Source: Pseudomonadota bacterium (lineage in GTDB: Bacteria > Pseudomonadota > Gammaproteobacteria > Burkholderiales > Burkholderiaceae). Taken from it: a DNA stretch of 24,355 bases. The stretch spans positions 1 to 24,355 of the forward strand of contig JAJYBQ010000010.1 of assembly GCA_021778935.1 (NCBI GenBank). The letters are read 5' to 3'. The position numbers were made by a program, and so were the translations under genes. The notes beneath the pieces were generated by a model. It had not been told where the DNA came from and ran no database searches. It saw only the letters and a program-made list of their open reading frames with translations. Position 1 is the first letter of the stretch. Each line of letters opens with the position of its first letter. Below are positions 15,541 to 23,503 of the stretch, piece after piece.

Positions 15541-17784
15541 ATGACGGTTGCAAATCTGCGCGGTATCCCATCAAAAATTCGCGGCCTGCTGGCCTGCGGC
15601 ATCGCGCTGGCGGCGGTGTTCGGCAGTGCTCAGGCGCAGGTCCCGGGTGGTACCGCGGCGCAAGCGGCGGCGGGAAACAGCGTGCAATCGGTCAGCGCCA
15701 CGCGGACCGGTTCCGGGGTGTACCTGACCATTCGCATGAAGGATCCGGTTACTGCGGTTCCTCGGAACTTTTCCGTGATGCGGCCGGCGCGGATCGCATT
15801 GGATCTGATGGGCGCGACGAACGGGCTGGGACACAACGCCGTGACGATCGACCAGGGGAATCTGCGCTCGGTCGATGTGGTGCAGGCTGAGGGACGGACC
15901 CGCATCGTGCTGAACCTGGTTCGATCCGTGGCGTATACGGTGTCGGCGAGCGGGAATGCGGTCCTGGTCGCCTTGGGGAACGTGAACGAAACCGCGCCGA
16001 CGTTCCCGGCTGCCCCCGTTTCCGCGTCGGCTCAGCCGGCGGTTGCATCGGCCGGCGGGGCGGTGGCACCCGCGGCAAAGGAAGCGCGCGCTATTCGTGC
16101 ACTGGATTTCCGGCGCGGCGCCAACGGCGAAGGCCGGGTGGTTGTCGATCTGAGCGACCCCAATACTGCGGTCGACATTCGCCAGAAGGGCAAGAATGTC
16201 GTCGTCGATTTCGATGGCACCGCGATCCCCGATTCCCTGCGCCGCCGCCTGGATGTGACCGATTTCGGGACGCCGGTTGCGCTGGTGACCGCGAGCCAGG
16301 AGGGCGGCAACGCGCGACTCGTCATCGAGGGGCGCGGCTTGTGGGAGCAGGATGCGTACCAGAGCGACAACCAGTTCGTCGTCGAGCTCAAGCCGGTGCA
16401 TCCGAATCCGACCCAGTTGTTTCCGGGCGGAGGCAGGGGCTACCACGGACAACGGCTTTCGCTCAACTTCCAGAACGTCGACGTGCGCTCGCTGCTGCAG
16501 GTGATCGCGGACTTCACGAACCTGAACATCATCACCAGCGATTCGGTCCACGGCACCATCACGCTGCGCCTCAAGGACGTTCCCTGGGATCAGGCTCTGG
16601 ACATCATCCTTCAGAGCAAGGGTCTGGGCATGCGTAAGAACGGCAACGTCATCCTGATTGCCCCGCGCGAGGAACTGGCACTGAAGGAAAAGCAGACCCT
16701 GGAAGCGCAGAGCCAGATCGAGGCGCTGGAGCCCGTGCGTGCCGAGAGCTTCATGTTGAATTACTCCAGGGCGATCGACGTTCAAAGCCTGCTGATGGGA
16801 CGGGCCAGCGGGGGTGGTGCGGGGGGCGGCATGGGCGGCAAAGGACTGCTGTCCAAGCGCGGCAGCGTGGTGATCGACACGCGTACCAACCAGCTCTTCG
16901 TGCAGGACATCCCGGAGCGACTCGACCAGATCCGTCGCCTGATCGCCCGGATCGACGTCCCCACGCGCCAGGTGATGATCGAGGCGCGCATCGTCGAGGC
17001 GCAGGACACGTTCAGCCAGGATATCGGTTCTCGGCTTGGTATCGTTCATGCGGGACCGACCTCCTGGGTCAACGGCGGCGCCGGTTCTACCTATGGAACG
17101 GGCGCCGCCGCGACAACGGGGTCCACCAACGCCATGACGGTGGGGAACACCAGCATCACCAACCCGAACTTCGTCAATCTTCCGGCGTCATCCCAGAACG
17201 GATTCAATCCCGGCGTGATCGGTCTTACGCTCTTCGACCGTTCGATCTCCAATCTGCTCAATCTGGAGTTGTCGGCGATCGAGGTCGATGGTCAGGCAAA
17301 CGATATTGCCAGTCCGCGCGTCGTCACGGCCAACAATGTCAAGGCCACCATCATGCAGGGCACCCAGATTCCGTACCAGACGGTGTCGGCGGGTGGCGGT
17401 ATCGGGATGGTCCAGTTCCAGAATGCCGTATTGAGTCTGGAGGTGACGCCGCAGATCACCCCCGACGGCGATGTGTTCCTGACCGTGAAGGTGCACAAGG
17501 ACACGCCCAATCCGGCGGTCAGCAGCGCAGCGGGTGTCGCGATCGATACGAAGAGTGTAGACACCCAGGTCCTGGTGCAGAACGGCGGCACGGTGGTGAT
17601 CGGGGGGATCTTCGAAAAGACGGAGACCATCACGACCACCAAAATCCCGTTCCTGGGTGATCTGCCGTACGTCGGAATCTTCTTCCGCGACCGGGCCAAG
17701 ACCAACAATCGGACTGAACTGCTGATCTTCATCACGCCGCGCGTGATCTCGCAGCAGATGAACCAGGCAGCAGCGCAGATGTGA
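15541..17784 (+). CDS. pilQ: Type IV pilus secretin PilQ
   Basis: The outer-membrane secretin through which the pilus leaves the cell, 747 residues. A signal peptide (cleavage near A-Q-A / Q-V-P) precedes two AMIN domains that bind peptidoglycan (about 48-145 and 183-290). The N0 domain (about 300-365) has L-N-F-Q-N-V-D-V-R-S-L-L-Q-V-I-A-D. The N1 domain (from about 402) holds a glycine-rich loop near 420-435. The secretin core (about 475-745) has V-M-I-E-A-R-I-V-E-A, S-P-R-V-V-T-A-N-N, and the ending G-G-I-F-E-K then K-I-P-F-L-G-D-L-P-Y-V-G. The frame is open to 15481, but ATG 15541 follows the pilP stop with GGGAG (15530-15534) six bases upstream. A GC palindrome begins one base after its stop. 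It is the last pil gene here. Confidence 0.96.
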   Translation: MTVANLRGIPSKIRGLLACGIALAAVFGSAQAQVPGGTAAQAAAGNSVQSVSATRTGSGVYLTIRMKDPVTAVPRNFSVMRPARIALDLMGATNGLGHNAVTIDQGNLRSVDVVQAEGRTRIVLNLVRSVAYTVSASGNAVLVALGNVNETAPTFPAAPVSASAQPAVASAGGAVAPAAKEARAIRALDFRRGANGEGRVVVDLSDPNTAVDIRQKGKNVVVDFDGTAIPDSLRRRLDVTDFGTPVALVTASQEGGNARLVIEGRGLWEQDAYQSDNQFVVELKPVHPNPTQLFPGGGRGYHGQRLSLNFQNVDVRSLLQVIADFTNLNIITSDSVHGTITLRLKDVPWDQALDIILQSKGLGMRKNGNVILIAPREELALKEKQTLEAQSQIEALEPVRAESFMLNYSRAIDVQSLLMGRASGGGAGGGMGGKGLLSKRGSVVIDTRTNQLFVQDIPERLDQIRRLIARIDVPTRQVMIEARIVEAQDTFSQDIGSRLGIVHAGPTSWVNGGAGSTYGTGAAATTGSTNAMTVGNTSITNPNFVNLPASSQNGFNPGVIGLTLFDRSISNLLNLELSAIEVDGQANDIASPRVVTANNVKATIMQGTQIPYQTVSAGGGIGMVQFQNAVLSLEVTPQITPDGDVFLTVKVHKDTPNPAVSSAAGVAIDTKSVDTQVLVQNGGTVVIGGIFEKTETITTTKIPFLGDLPYVGIFFRDRAKTNNRTELLIFITPRVISQQMNQAAAQM

Positions 17785-17808
17785 CCCCGCCGCCCCCGGG
17801 CGGCGGGG
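17785..17808. terminator. Perfect GC palindrome between pilQ and aroK
   Basis: CCCCGCCGCCC (17785-17795), two bases, then GGGCGGCGGGG (17798-17808). The first base is directly after the pilQ stop. Lacking a T tract it is not a canonical terminator, but it is very stable and its right arm reaches to ten bases before the aroK ATG, so it could block ribosomes or protect the pil mRNA end. Confidence 0.5.
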
Positions 17809-17817
17809 GCGACCGAC

Positions 17818-18402
17818 ATGTCTTCCGAAACCCGGCACCACGGCGACGTCTTGCAGCAGCATCCCCCAATTCTGGCGGCGCCGGACACCCCGCTATTCCT
17901 GATCGGCATGATGGGCGCCGGCAAGACCACGGTCGGCCGCCTGCTCGCCTCGGCGTTGGGGTATACGTTCATCGATGCCGACGCCGAACTGGAGTCGCGC
18001 GCGGGCGTGCGCATCGCGACGATTTTCGAACTCGAGGGGGAGGAAGGGTTTCGCGATCGTGAGGAGCACCTCCTCCAGCAGTTGACGGCGCGCCGGGAGA
18101 TCGTCCTGGCAACCGGTGGCGGCGCGGTGCTGCGGGCCCCGAACCGGGCGTGCCTGCGCGATCGTGGGGTCGTGGTGTTCCTCGACGCGAGCGCGGACGA
18201 AATCCTTCGCCGCACCCGCCAGGACACGAACCGGCCTTTGCTGGCAACGGGGGACGGGGATCGACGCGCGCGCATCGAATCCTTGCTCGAAGCGCGCATG
18301 CCCCTCTACCGCCAGACCGCACATTGGACCTTCTCGTCTGTCCCGGGAAATCCCAAGCGTCTTGTGGAAACGATCCTGGCGCAATTACGCAACAAGGGCT
18401 GA
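17818..18402 (+). CDS. aroK: Shikimate kinase
   Basis: A P-loop kinase of 194 residues that phosphorylates shikimate at the 3-hydroxyl in aromatic amino-acid synthesis. Walker A is G30-M-M-G-A-G-K-T37. D-A-D-A-E-L at about 52-57 carries the shikimate-binding aspartate. F-R-D-R-E at about 76-80 and A-T-G-G-G-A-V at about 98-104 complete the substrate site, and the lid has R-P-L-L. About 23 extra N-terminal residues precede the P-loop domain relative to E. coli AroK. The ATG at 17818 is preceded by the right arm of the GC palindrome. aroB follows; the pilQ-aroK-aroB order is conserved in beta- and gammaproteobacteria. Confidence 0.96.
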   Translation: MSSETRHHGDVLQQHPPILAAPDTPLFLIGMMGAGKTTVGRLLASALGYTFIDADAELESRAGVRIATIFELEGEEGFRDREEHLLQQLTARREIVLATGGGAVLRAPNRACLRDRGVVVFLDASADEILRRTRQDTNRPLLATGDGDRRARIESLLEARMPLYRQTAHWTFSSVPGNPKRLVETILAQLRNKG

Positions 18403-18427
18403 CATGTCGCGGTCGGCACGCAACCCG

Positions 18428-18433
18428 TACAAT
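18428..18433 (+). promoter_or_regulatory. -10-like box just before aroB
   Basis: TACAAT matches the -10 consensus at five of six positions and ends six bases before the ATG at 18440. A transcript starting at the normal distance would begin at or near the A of the ATG. No -35 element is evident. aroB can also be read from the aroK transcript. Confidence 0.35.
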
Positions 18434-18439
18434 GCCGCC

Positions 18440-19519
18440 ATGCATCGCATACCCGTCGACCTCGCCAGCCGCGCTTATGAAATCTTCATCGGCGCTGGTC
18501 TTCTTGCGCGTGTCGGGGACTTTGTTGCACCCTTGCGGCCGACCTCGATTCACGTTGTCAGCACGGACGTCGTGGCGCCCCTCTATGCGCAGACGGTCGT
18601 CGATTCCTGCGAGGCGGTGGCGCCGACGCATCGGTGCACGATTCCCGATGGCGAATCGGTCAAGGATCTTGGCACGGTTTCGCGCGTGCTGGACGCACTC
18701 GTTGCCGCGCGCGCCGATCGTCGCAGCGTGCTGGTTGCATTGGGTGGCGGCGTGCTGGGAGATATCGCCGGGTTTGCCGCGTCGGTGTACATGCGCGGCA
18801 TCCGGTTCGTCCAGGTGCCGACCACGCTGCTCGCCCAGGTCGATTCGTCGGTCGGTGGCAAGACCGGTGTCAACCACCCCGGCGGCAAAAACCTGATCGG
18901 CGCATTTCATCAGCCGAGCGCGGTGGTTTCGGATCCCGATGTCTTGCACACGCTGCCGGCGCGCGAAGTGCGGGCCGGACTTGCCGAAGTGCTCAAGCAT
19001 GGTTTGCTCGCAGATCGGGCGTATTTCGATGCCACGGTTGCGGCGTTGCCCCGCCTGCTCGACGGAGATGCCGACGCGATCGCCGAGGCGGTTGCCGGCT
19101 CCTGTCGGATCAAGGCTGCGGTGGTGGGCCGGGACGAGCGCGAGCGGGGCGATCGCGCGCTGCTCAATCTGGGCCATACCTTTGGCCATGCAATCGAGGT
19201 GCTGACCGGCTACGGGACCTGGCTGCATGGCGAAGCCGTCGCCTGCGGCTTGTGCCTGGCCGCCGATCTCTCGCAGCGTCTGGGCCTGATCGGTCGGGAT
19301 GCGGTCGACGAAGTGGCGGCGGCGGTCGTCAAGGCCGACTTGCCGGCGCGCATCCCCGGCATTTCCTGCGCGGCGGCGATGGAATCGATGCGCTCGGACA
19401 AGAAGGCGTTCGCCGGCAAGATTGATTTCGTCGTGCTCGAGCGGATTGGGCAGGCGGTCCGGCGCCAGCCAGCGGATGACCTCGTCGAAGCGACCCTGCG
19501 CGCCGGTGGCTTCGTATGA
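18440..19519 (+). CDS. aroB: 3-dehydroquinate synthase
   Basis: AroB cyclises DAHP to 3-dehydroquinate, the second step of the shikimate pathway, using NAD and a divalent metal. The NAD-binding [13 protein letters not shown] is at about 102-114, and [17 protein letters not shown] at about 126-142. The metal site includes the glutamate in [13 protein letters not shown] and L-H-G-E-A-V. I prefer ATG 18440 (359 residues) because M-H-R-I-P-V-D-L aligns with E. coli M-E-R-I-V-V-T-L. The alternative ATG at 18404, one base after the aroK stop, has AAGGG five bases upstream and adds 12 residues. The stop overlaps dgt by four bases. Confidence 0.96.
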   Translation: MHRIPVDLASRAYEIFIGAGLLARVGDFVAPLRPTSIHVVSTDVVAPLYAQTVVDSCEAVAPTHRCTIPDGESVKDLGTVSRVLDALVAARADRRSVLVALGGGVLGDIAGFAASVYMRGIRFVQVPTTLLAQVDSSVGGKTGVNHPGGKNLIGAFHQPSAVVSDPDVLHTLPAREVRAGLAEVLKHGLLADRAYFDATVAALPRLLDGDADAIAEAVAGSCRIKAAVVGRDERERGDRALLNLGHTFGHAIEVLTGYGTWLHGEAVACGLCLAADLSQRLGLIGRDAVDEVAAAVVKADLPARIPGISCAAAMESMRSDKKAFAGKIDFVVLERIGQAVRRQPADDLVEATLRAGGFV

Positions 19520-20676
19520 CCTCCGCGGTCGCCCCGTTTTCCGTCGCCGACCGCGAAGCGGGCTTGGCCCGATATGCCGCCCGTTCGGATACCACGCGCG
19601 GGCGCGTGCATGCCGAAGATCCTCCGGCGTCGCGGACCCAGTTCCAGCGCGATCGCGACCGGATCATTCATTCGACGGCATTCCGGCGGCTGGAGTACAA
19701 GACCCAGGTCTTCGTCAATCACGAGGGCGATCTTTTCCGTACACGCCTGACGCATTCGCTCGAAGTGGCGCAGATCGCCCGTTCCGTGGCGCGCAGCCTG
19801 CGAGTCAACGAGGATCTGGTCGAAGCGATTTCGCTTGCGCACGACCTGGGCCATACTCCGTTCGGCCATGCCGGACAGGACGCGCTGAATGAGTGCATGA
19901 GGCCGTTCGGCGGATTCGAGCACAACCTGCAGTCGTTGCGGGTGGTTGACGTCCTGGAAGAGCGCTACGGCGCATTCGACGGTCTGAACCTGTGTTTCGA
20001 GACGCGCGAAGGAATCCTCAAGCATTGTTCGCCCGACAACGCGCGCCAGCTCGGCGCGGTTGCAGAGCGCTTCCTGCTGCGTCGGCAGTCGACCATCGAA
20101 GCACAGATCGCGAATCTCGCCGACGAGATCGCGTACAACAATCACGACATCGATGATGGCCTCCGATCCGGCCTGCTGCAGCCCGAGCGCCTCGACGAGG
20201 TGCCGCTGTACGCCCGCCACCGGGACGCGGTGATGGCCGGAATGCCGGGAATCAGTCCGCGACGCGCGGTGCAGGAAACGGTGCGCCACATCATCGATAC
20301 CCTGGTCCGCGACCTGACGCAGGAAACCGCACGGCGCATCGCGGAGGCGGGTCCGGGGAGTGTCGACGATGTGCGCAATGCCGCGCCGCTGGTCGCGTTT
20401 TCCGGCACCGTTCGTGGCGAGCAGGATGAACTCAAGTCGTTCCTGTTCGCAAATCTGTACCGCCATCCGCAGGTGATGCGCATGACGATGAAGGCCCGCC
20501 GCATCGTCGGGGATCTGTTCGCGGCGTTTCACGAAGAGCCCCGCTTGCTTCCGATCGAGCACTGTGAGCGCGTGCAGCGGGAGGGCCCCAGGGCGATCGC
20601 CGATTACATCGCCGGGATGACCGACCGCTACGCGATCCGGGAGCACCGGCGGCTTTTCGCGATCGGCGAATTCTAG
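19516..20676 (+). CDS. dgt: Deoxyguanosinetriphosphate triphosphohydrolase-like protein
   Basis: An HD-domain enzyme of 386 residues that splits dNTPs into deoxynucleoside and tripolyphosphate. H80 in [10 protein letters not shown]109-D110 in [13 protein letters not shown] and the aspartate in [10 protein letters not shown] supply the metal ligands. [14 protein letters not shown] at 48-60 is the family N-terminal signature. The length and the absence of the E. coli-type inserts place it in the Dgt type 2 (dNTPase-like) subgroup common in betaproteobacteria. ATG 19516 overlaps the aroB stop (ATGA), so it is in the aroK-aroB-dgt operon. The natural dNTP preference cannot be told from sequence. 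Confidence 0.94.
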   Translation: MTSAVAPFSVADREAGLARYAARSDTTRGRVHAEDPPASRTQFQRDRDRIIHSTAFRRLEYKTQVFVNHEGDLFRTRLTHSLEVAQIARSVARSLRVNEDLVEAISLAHDLGHTPFGHAGQDALNECMRPFGGFEHNLQSLRVVDVLEERYGAFDGLNLCFETREGILKHCSPDNARQLGAVAERFLLRRQSTIEAQIANLADEIAYNNHDIDDGLRSGLLQPERLDEVPLYARHRDAVMAGMPGISPRRAVQETVRHIIDTLVRDLTQETARRIAEAGPGSVDDVRNAAPLVAFSGTVRGEQDELKSFLFANLYRHPQVMRMTMKARRIVGDLFAAFHEEPRLLPIEHCERVQREGPRAIADYIAGMTDRYAIREHRRLFAIGEF

Positions 20677-20701
20677 TTTCCGAGCGCTCCCCGTATTTCC
20701 C

Positions 20702-21400
20702 GTGGCCCGCCTGTCGCGCCTGTCGATTCCGGGATTTCCGCACCACGTCGTGCAGCGTGCGATCGATCGCCGCACGGCCTTTCTTGATGAGTCGGATTTC
20801 CGCACCATGCTCGGCGATCTTGCCGACGCCTGCGATCAGGAGTCCGTTTCCGTGCATGCGTACGTCCTGATGCCGGATCATTTCCATCTCGTTTGCACAC
20901 CCGAATCCCCGAGCTCCCTGAGCCGGGCCATGCAGGCTGTCGGCCGCCGGTACGTCCGCCGGTTCAATCAGCGCCATGCTCGCAGCGGAGCGTTGTGGGA
21001 GGGGCGGTTTCGTTGCACCGTCCTCGATGCCGACGAGTTCCTGCTTGACGTCATGCGGTACGTCGAAACCGAACCGGCCCGCTCCGCGCTCCTGGGCGAT
21101 GCGGCGGCGTATCCGTGGTCCAGCATGGCGCATCACCTGGGGATGCGGGCGGATCCCCTGATCCGGGACGCGCCGCGGTTTTGGGCGCTGGGCAATACGC
21201 CCTTCGAGCGGCAGGCGGAATACCGCAGGCTGTGCGCAGGGCCGATGGATGCCGAGCGCGCGCAGCGGATCCGCGAAGCAACCCACCGGGGCTGGCCCTT
21301 GGGATCGCCGCAGTTCGTCGCCGTCCTGGCCGGAAAGACCACGCGGCGGCTGACGCCGATGACGCCCGGCCGGCCGCGGATCCCGGAGCCGGCACCGTGA
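20702..21400 (+). CDS. REP-associated tyrosine transposase (RAYT, Y1_Tnp family)
   Basis: A single-copy HuH-type nuclease of 232 residues related to IS200/IS605 TnpA. The start M-A-R-L-S-R-L-S-I-P-G-F-P-H-H-V-V-Q-R is the usual RAYT N-terminus. The metal-binding H60-F-H62 lies in V-L-M-P-D-H-F-H-L-V, L-W-E-G-R-F at 99-104, and the catalytic Y120 in V-M-R-Y-V-E-T-E-P-A-R-S-A-L. All catalytic residues are present, so the protein is probably active. It starts with GTG, 25 bases after dgt, without a clear Shine-Dalgarno site, and overlaps the MFS gene by four bases. No inverted or direct repeats flank it closely, as expected for a domesticated RAYT. A REP palindrome lies 1.3 kb downstream. Confidence 0.9.
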   Translation: MARLSRLSIPGFPHHVVQRAIDRRTAFLDESDFRTMLGDLADACDQESVSVHAYVLMPDHFHLVCTPESPSSLSRAMQAVGRRYVRRFNQRHARSGALWEGRFRCTVLDADEFLLDVMRYVETEPARSALLGDAAAYPWSSMAHHLGMRADPLIRDAPRFWALGNTPFERQAEYRRLCAGPMDAERAQRIREATHRGWPLGSPQFVAVLAGKTTRRLTPMTPGRPRIPEPAP

Positions 21401-22770
21401 TCGTGGGCCGCCATTCGTCTCGCGCGTCGGGATGGCTTCCGCGATTCGCGCTGGCCCCGACCGATCTGCTGCATGACCCGGTGTACCGCAGGCTCTGGTC
21501 CTCGATCCTGCTCAGCGCCTTGGCCAACCAGATCATCCTGCTGGCGATTCCCCTGACCGCCGCCACGCTCCTTGGGGCGAGCCCCAGCCAGATGGGCGCG
21601 CTGACGGCGATGGAGACGGTTCCGTTCGCGCTGTTTTCGCTGCCGGTAGGGGTGTGGCTCGATCGCGTGCGCAAACTGCCGGTGTATGTCGCCGGGGAAC
21701 TGTTGCTGGGACTGGTGGTGGGTACCGTGCCGCTGGCGTGGCACCAAGGATGGCTCGCGATGCCGTGGCTCTATTTCGTGGCGTTCTTCATCGGCTCGAT
21801 CTATACGACTTCCGGAAGCGCGGGGCAGATCGTACTCACCCAGATCGTGCCCCGCGACCGGCTGGTCGAGGCGCACGCGAAAAACGCGCTGGCATATTCG
21901 ACCTCCGAAGTGGCAGGCCCGGCCGCCGCCGGCGCCCTGATCAAGCTGACGGGGGCGCCGCTGGCATTGCTTGCCGACGTCGTTCTGCTGCTTTGGTCGG
22001 CGGCGATCCTGCGCGGCATCCGCGTGCGGGAAGGCGAACGGCACCCCGGCCGGCATTTCTGGCGATCGATGCGCGCCGGCCTCGGGTTCGTGGTGACCCA
22101 CCGGCTGTTGGTGGCGATGGCGGTCTTCGTCGGCGGGTTCCAGTTCTGCTATCAGGGTGCCTTGGTCGTGCAGATCCTCTTCGCCACCCGCGTGCTCGGC
22201 CTGTCGGGAAACCAGGTTGGCCTGTGCTATGTGGCGCTTGGTGTCGGGACCGTGCTGGCGAGTTCGCTCGGGCACCGCATCGCCGAACGCATCGGTCCCG
22301 GGCCGGCGCTGCTGCTCGGCATCGCAATCTGCGGGTTCGGCTGGAGCCTGCTGGCGGTGGCGCCGGCAGGTGCGACCGGCATCCTGGCATTCACGGTCAC
22401 GTTGAGTTGTTTCGGTGCCGGTGCGGTGTTGTTGTTCATCAACTTTCTGGCATTGCGCCAGGCGGTAACTCCTACACCGATGCTGGGACGCATGACCACG
22501 ACGATGCGCTGGCTGATCCTGGTTCCCGGGATTCCCGGCGCCTTGGCAAGCGGCTGGATCGGCCAGCACATCGGTCTGCGCACGGCGCTGGCGGTGTTTG
22601 GCGCTCTTGGCCTGATCCTCGCGGTGTTGGGATATCGCCATCCTGTTCTGCGCGCGACGCGCCGTTTACCCCTCATCGACCACGACAGACTGCCTGGAAA
22701 TGAACCCCCACTCCCGCTTGCGGGAGAGGACGGGGGTGAGGGTGCGGGCGAATCAACGGCCGGGGCGTAG
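21397..22770 (+). CDS. MFS exporter (EntS-like, MFS_3)
   Basis: A 457-residue major facilitator with about twelve membrane segments. A cytosolic start with L-L-H-D-P-V-Y-R-R-L-W resembles the F-R-x-L-W motif of EntS-like drug and siderophore exporters. The loop between helices 2 and 3 reads L-P-V-G-V-W-L-D-R-V-R-K-L-P-V-Y, a good motif A. The loop after helix 4 has Q-I-V-P-R-D-R-L-V-E-A-H-A, also typical. GTG 21397 overlaps the RAYT stop (GTGA) with GGAG (21384-21387) nine bases upstream. The frame is open far into the RAYT gene but in the wrong register. The last 20 or so residues (P-P-L-P-L-A-G-E-D-G-G-E-G-A-G) are encoded by a REP palindrome and are probably not part of the ancestral protein. 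The substrate is unknown. Confidence 0.9.
   Translation: MIVGRHSSRASGWLPRFALAPTDLLHDPVYRRLWSSILLSALANQIILLAIPLTAATLLGASPSQMGALTAMETVPFALFSLPVGVWLDRVRKLPVYVAGELLLGLVVGTVPLAWHQGWLAMPWLYFVAFFIGSIYTTSGSAGQIVLTQIVPRDRLVEAHAKNALAYSTSEVAGPAAAGALIKLTGAPLALLADVVLLLWSAAILRGIRVREGERHPGRHFWRSMRAGLGFVVTHRLLVAMAVFVGGFQFCYQGALVVQILFATRVLGLSGNQVGLCYVALGVGTVLASSLGHRIAERIGPGPALLLGIAICGFGWSLLAVAPAGATGILAFTVTLSCFGAGAVLLFINFLALRQAVTPTPMLGRMTTTMRWLILVPGIPGALASGWIGQHIGLRTALAVFGALGLILAVLGYRHPVLRATRRLPLIDHDRLPGNEPPLPLAGEDGGEGAGESTAGA
22705..22748 (+). repeat. REP palindrome inside the 3' end of the MFS gene
   Basis: CTCCCGC-TT-GCGGGAG (22711-22726) is flanked by CCCCC (22705-22709) and CGGGGGTGAGGGTG (22731-22744). 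This is the recognisable core of the widespread proteobacterial REP that, when translated, gives P-L-P-L-A-G-E-x-G-G-E-G. It supplies the C-terminus of the MFS protein and ends a few bases before the convergent amidotransferase stop. Its proximity to a RAYT gene fits the known RAYT-REP association. Confidence 0.72.
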
Positions 22771-23454
22771 CAGATACGCCAACACGCCTCCCATCAACGC
22801 ATCGATCTCTTCATATCGTTCCGAAGAACGGATCGCCTCCGCGCTTTGGATCGTCGGCACGCCGGGAATCAATTCGTCCGCACAGCCCTCGATCAGCGCC
22901 CGCGCGCTGCTCGGCGTCGTTTCCAGATGGAACTGCAATCCGATCACTCGCGCCCCGAACTGAAATGCCTGGTGCGGGCAGTGCGCCGACCGCGCCAGGT
23001 GAATCGCGCCCGGCGGCAGGGCGAAGGTTTCCCCGTGCCAGTGGAACGCCCAAAACCGGTCGGGAAAACGGAAGGTGTCGAGGCCGGCCGGCAGCGGCAC
23101 CGCCTCGACCGGAAACCAGCCGATTTCCGGAACCGGATTGCGGGTCACGCACGCCCCAAGCGCGTCGGCAATCAATTGCGCGCCGAGGCAGACGCCGAGC
23201 ACTGCTCCGCCGGCATCGATCGCCGCGCGCAGAAAGTGCTTTTCGGCACGCAGCCACGGCAACTGCGCTTCGTCGTTGACGCTCATGGAGCCGCCCATGA
23301 CGATGAGAAGATCTCCATCGTTCGACGCCGGAAGCGCCGGGTCTTCGTAAAGTCGCGTCGTGCGGATTTCCGCGCCAAGCGCGGCAAGGCGCGGCGCCAT
23401 GCTGCCAAGCCCTTCGAAGGGTTCGTGCTGCAGGACGTGGATGTGAAGAGGCAT
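22753..23454 (-). CDS. Class I glutamine amidotransferase (GMP synthase-like, YfeJ type)
   Basis: A stand-alone amidotransferase domain of 233 residues. The catalytic triad is intact: C89 in L-G-V-C-L-G-A-Q, and H176 and E178 in G-L-Q-F-H-L-E. The oxyanion-side block I-V-M-G-G-S-M-S-V-N is at 51-60. The N-terminus M-P-L-H-I-H-V-L-Q-H-E-P-F-E-G-L-G matches the GMP synthase-like group, not guaA itself, which carries an ATP-pyrophosphatase domain absent here. Some members of this group act as gamma-glutamyl peptide hydrolases; the substrate here is unknown. The ATG follows selD by 49 bases on the same strand, so the two may be co-transcribed. Its 3' end overlaps the convergent MFS gene by 18 bases. 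Confidence 0.9.
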   Translation of the reverse strand: MPLHIHVLQHEPFEGLGSMAPRLAALGAEIRTTRLYEDPALPASNDGDLLIVMGGSMSVNDEAQLPWLRAEKHFLRAAIDAGGAVLGVCLGAQLIADALGACVTRNPVPEIGWFPVEAVPLPAGLDTFRFPDRFWAFHWHGETFALPPGAIHLARSAHCPHQAFQFGARVIGLQFHLETTPSSARALIEGCADELIPGVPTIQSAEAIRSSERYEEIDALMGGVLAYLLRPGR

Positions 23455-23480
23455 GTCTGTGCGTCCGTGGTGAATGCCGG

Positions 23481-23496
23481 GCCAGGACGCCCTGGC
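23481..23496. repeat. Short inverted repeat between selD and the amidotransferase gene
   Basis: GCCAGG-ACGC-CCTGGC, perfect six-base arms with a four-base loop, inside the 49-base gap. No T tract on the minus strand, so read-through from selD is likely and termination is not supported. Confidence 0.35.
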
Positions 23497-23503
23497 GGCG
23501 CGG

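Noticed and set aside
15571..17049. A 492-codon minus-strand frame opposite pilQ
   Set aside because: PilQ is complete on the plus strand; the antisense product has no recognisable fold or start site.
19210..20808. A 532-codon minus-strand frame opposite aroB and dgt
   Set aside because: AroB and Dgt motifs fill the plus strand; no ribosome site or domain on the minus strand.
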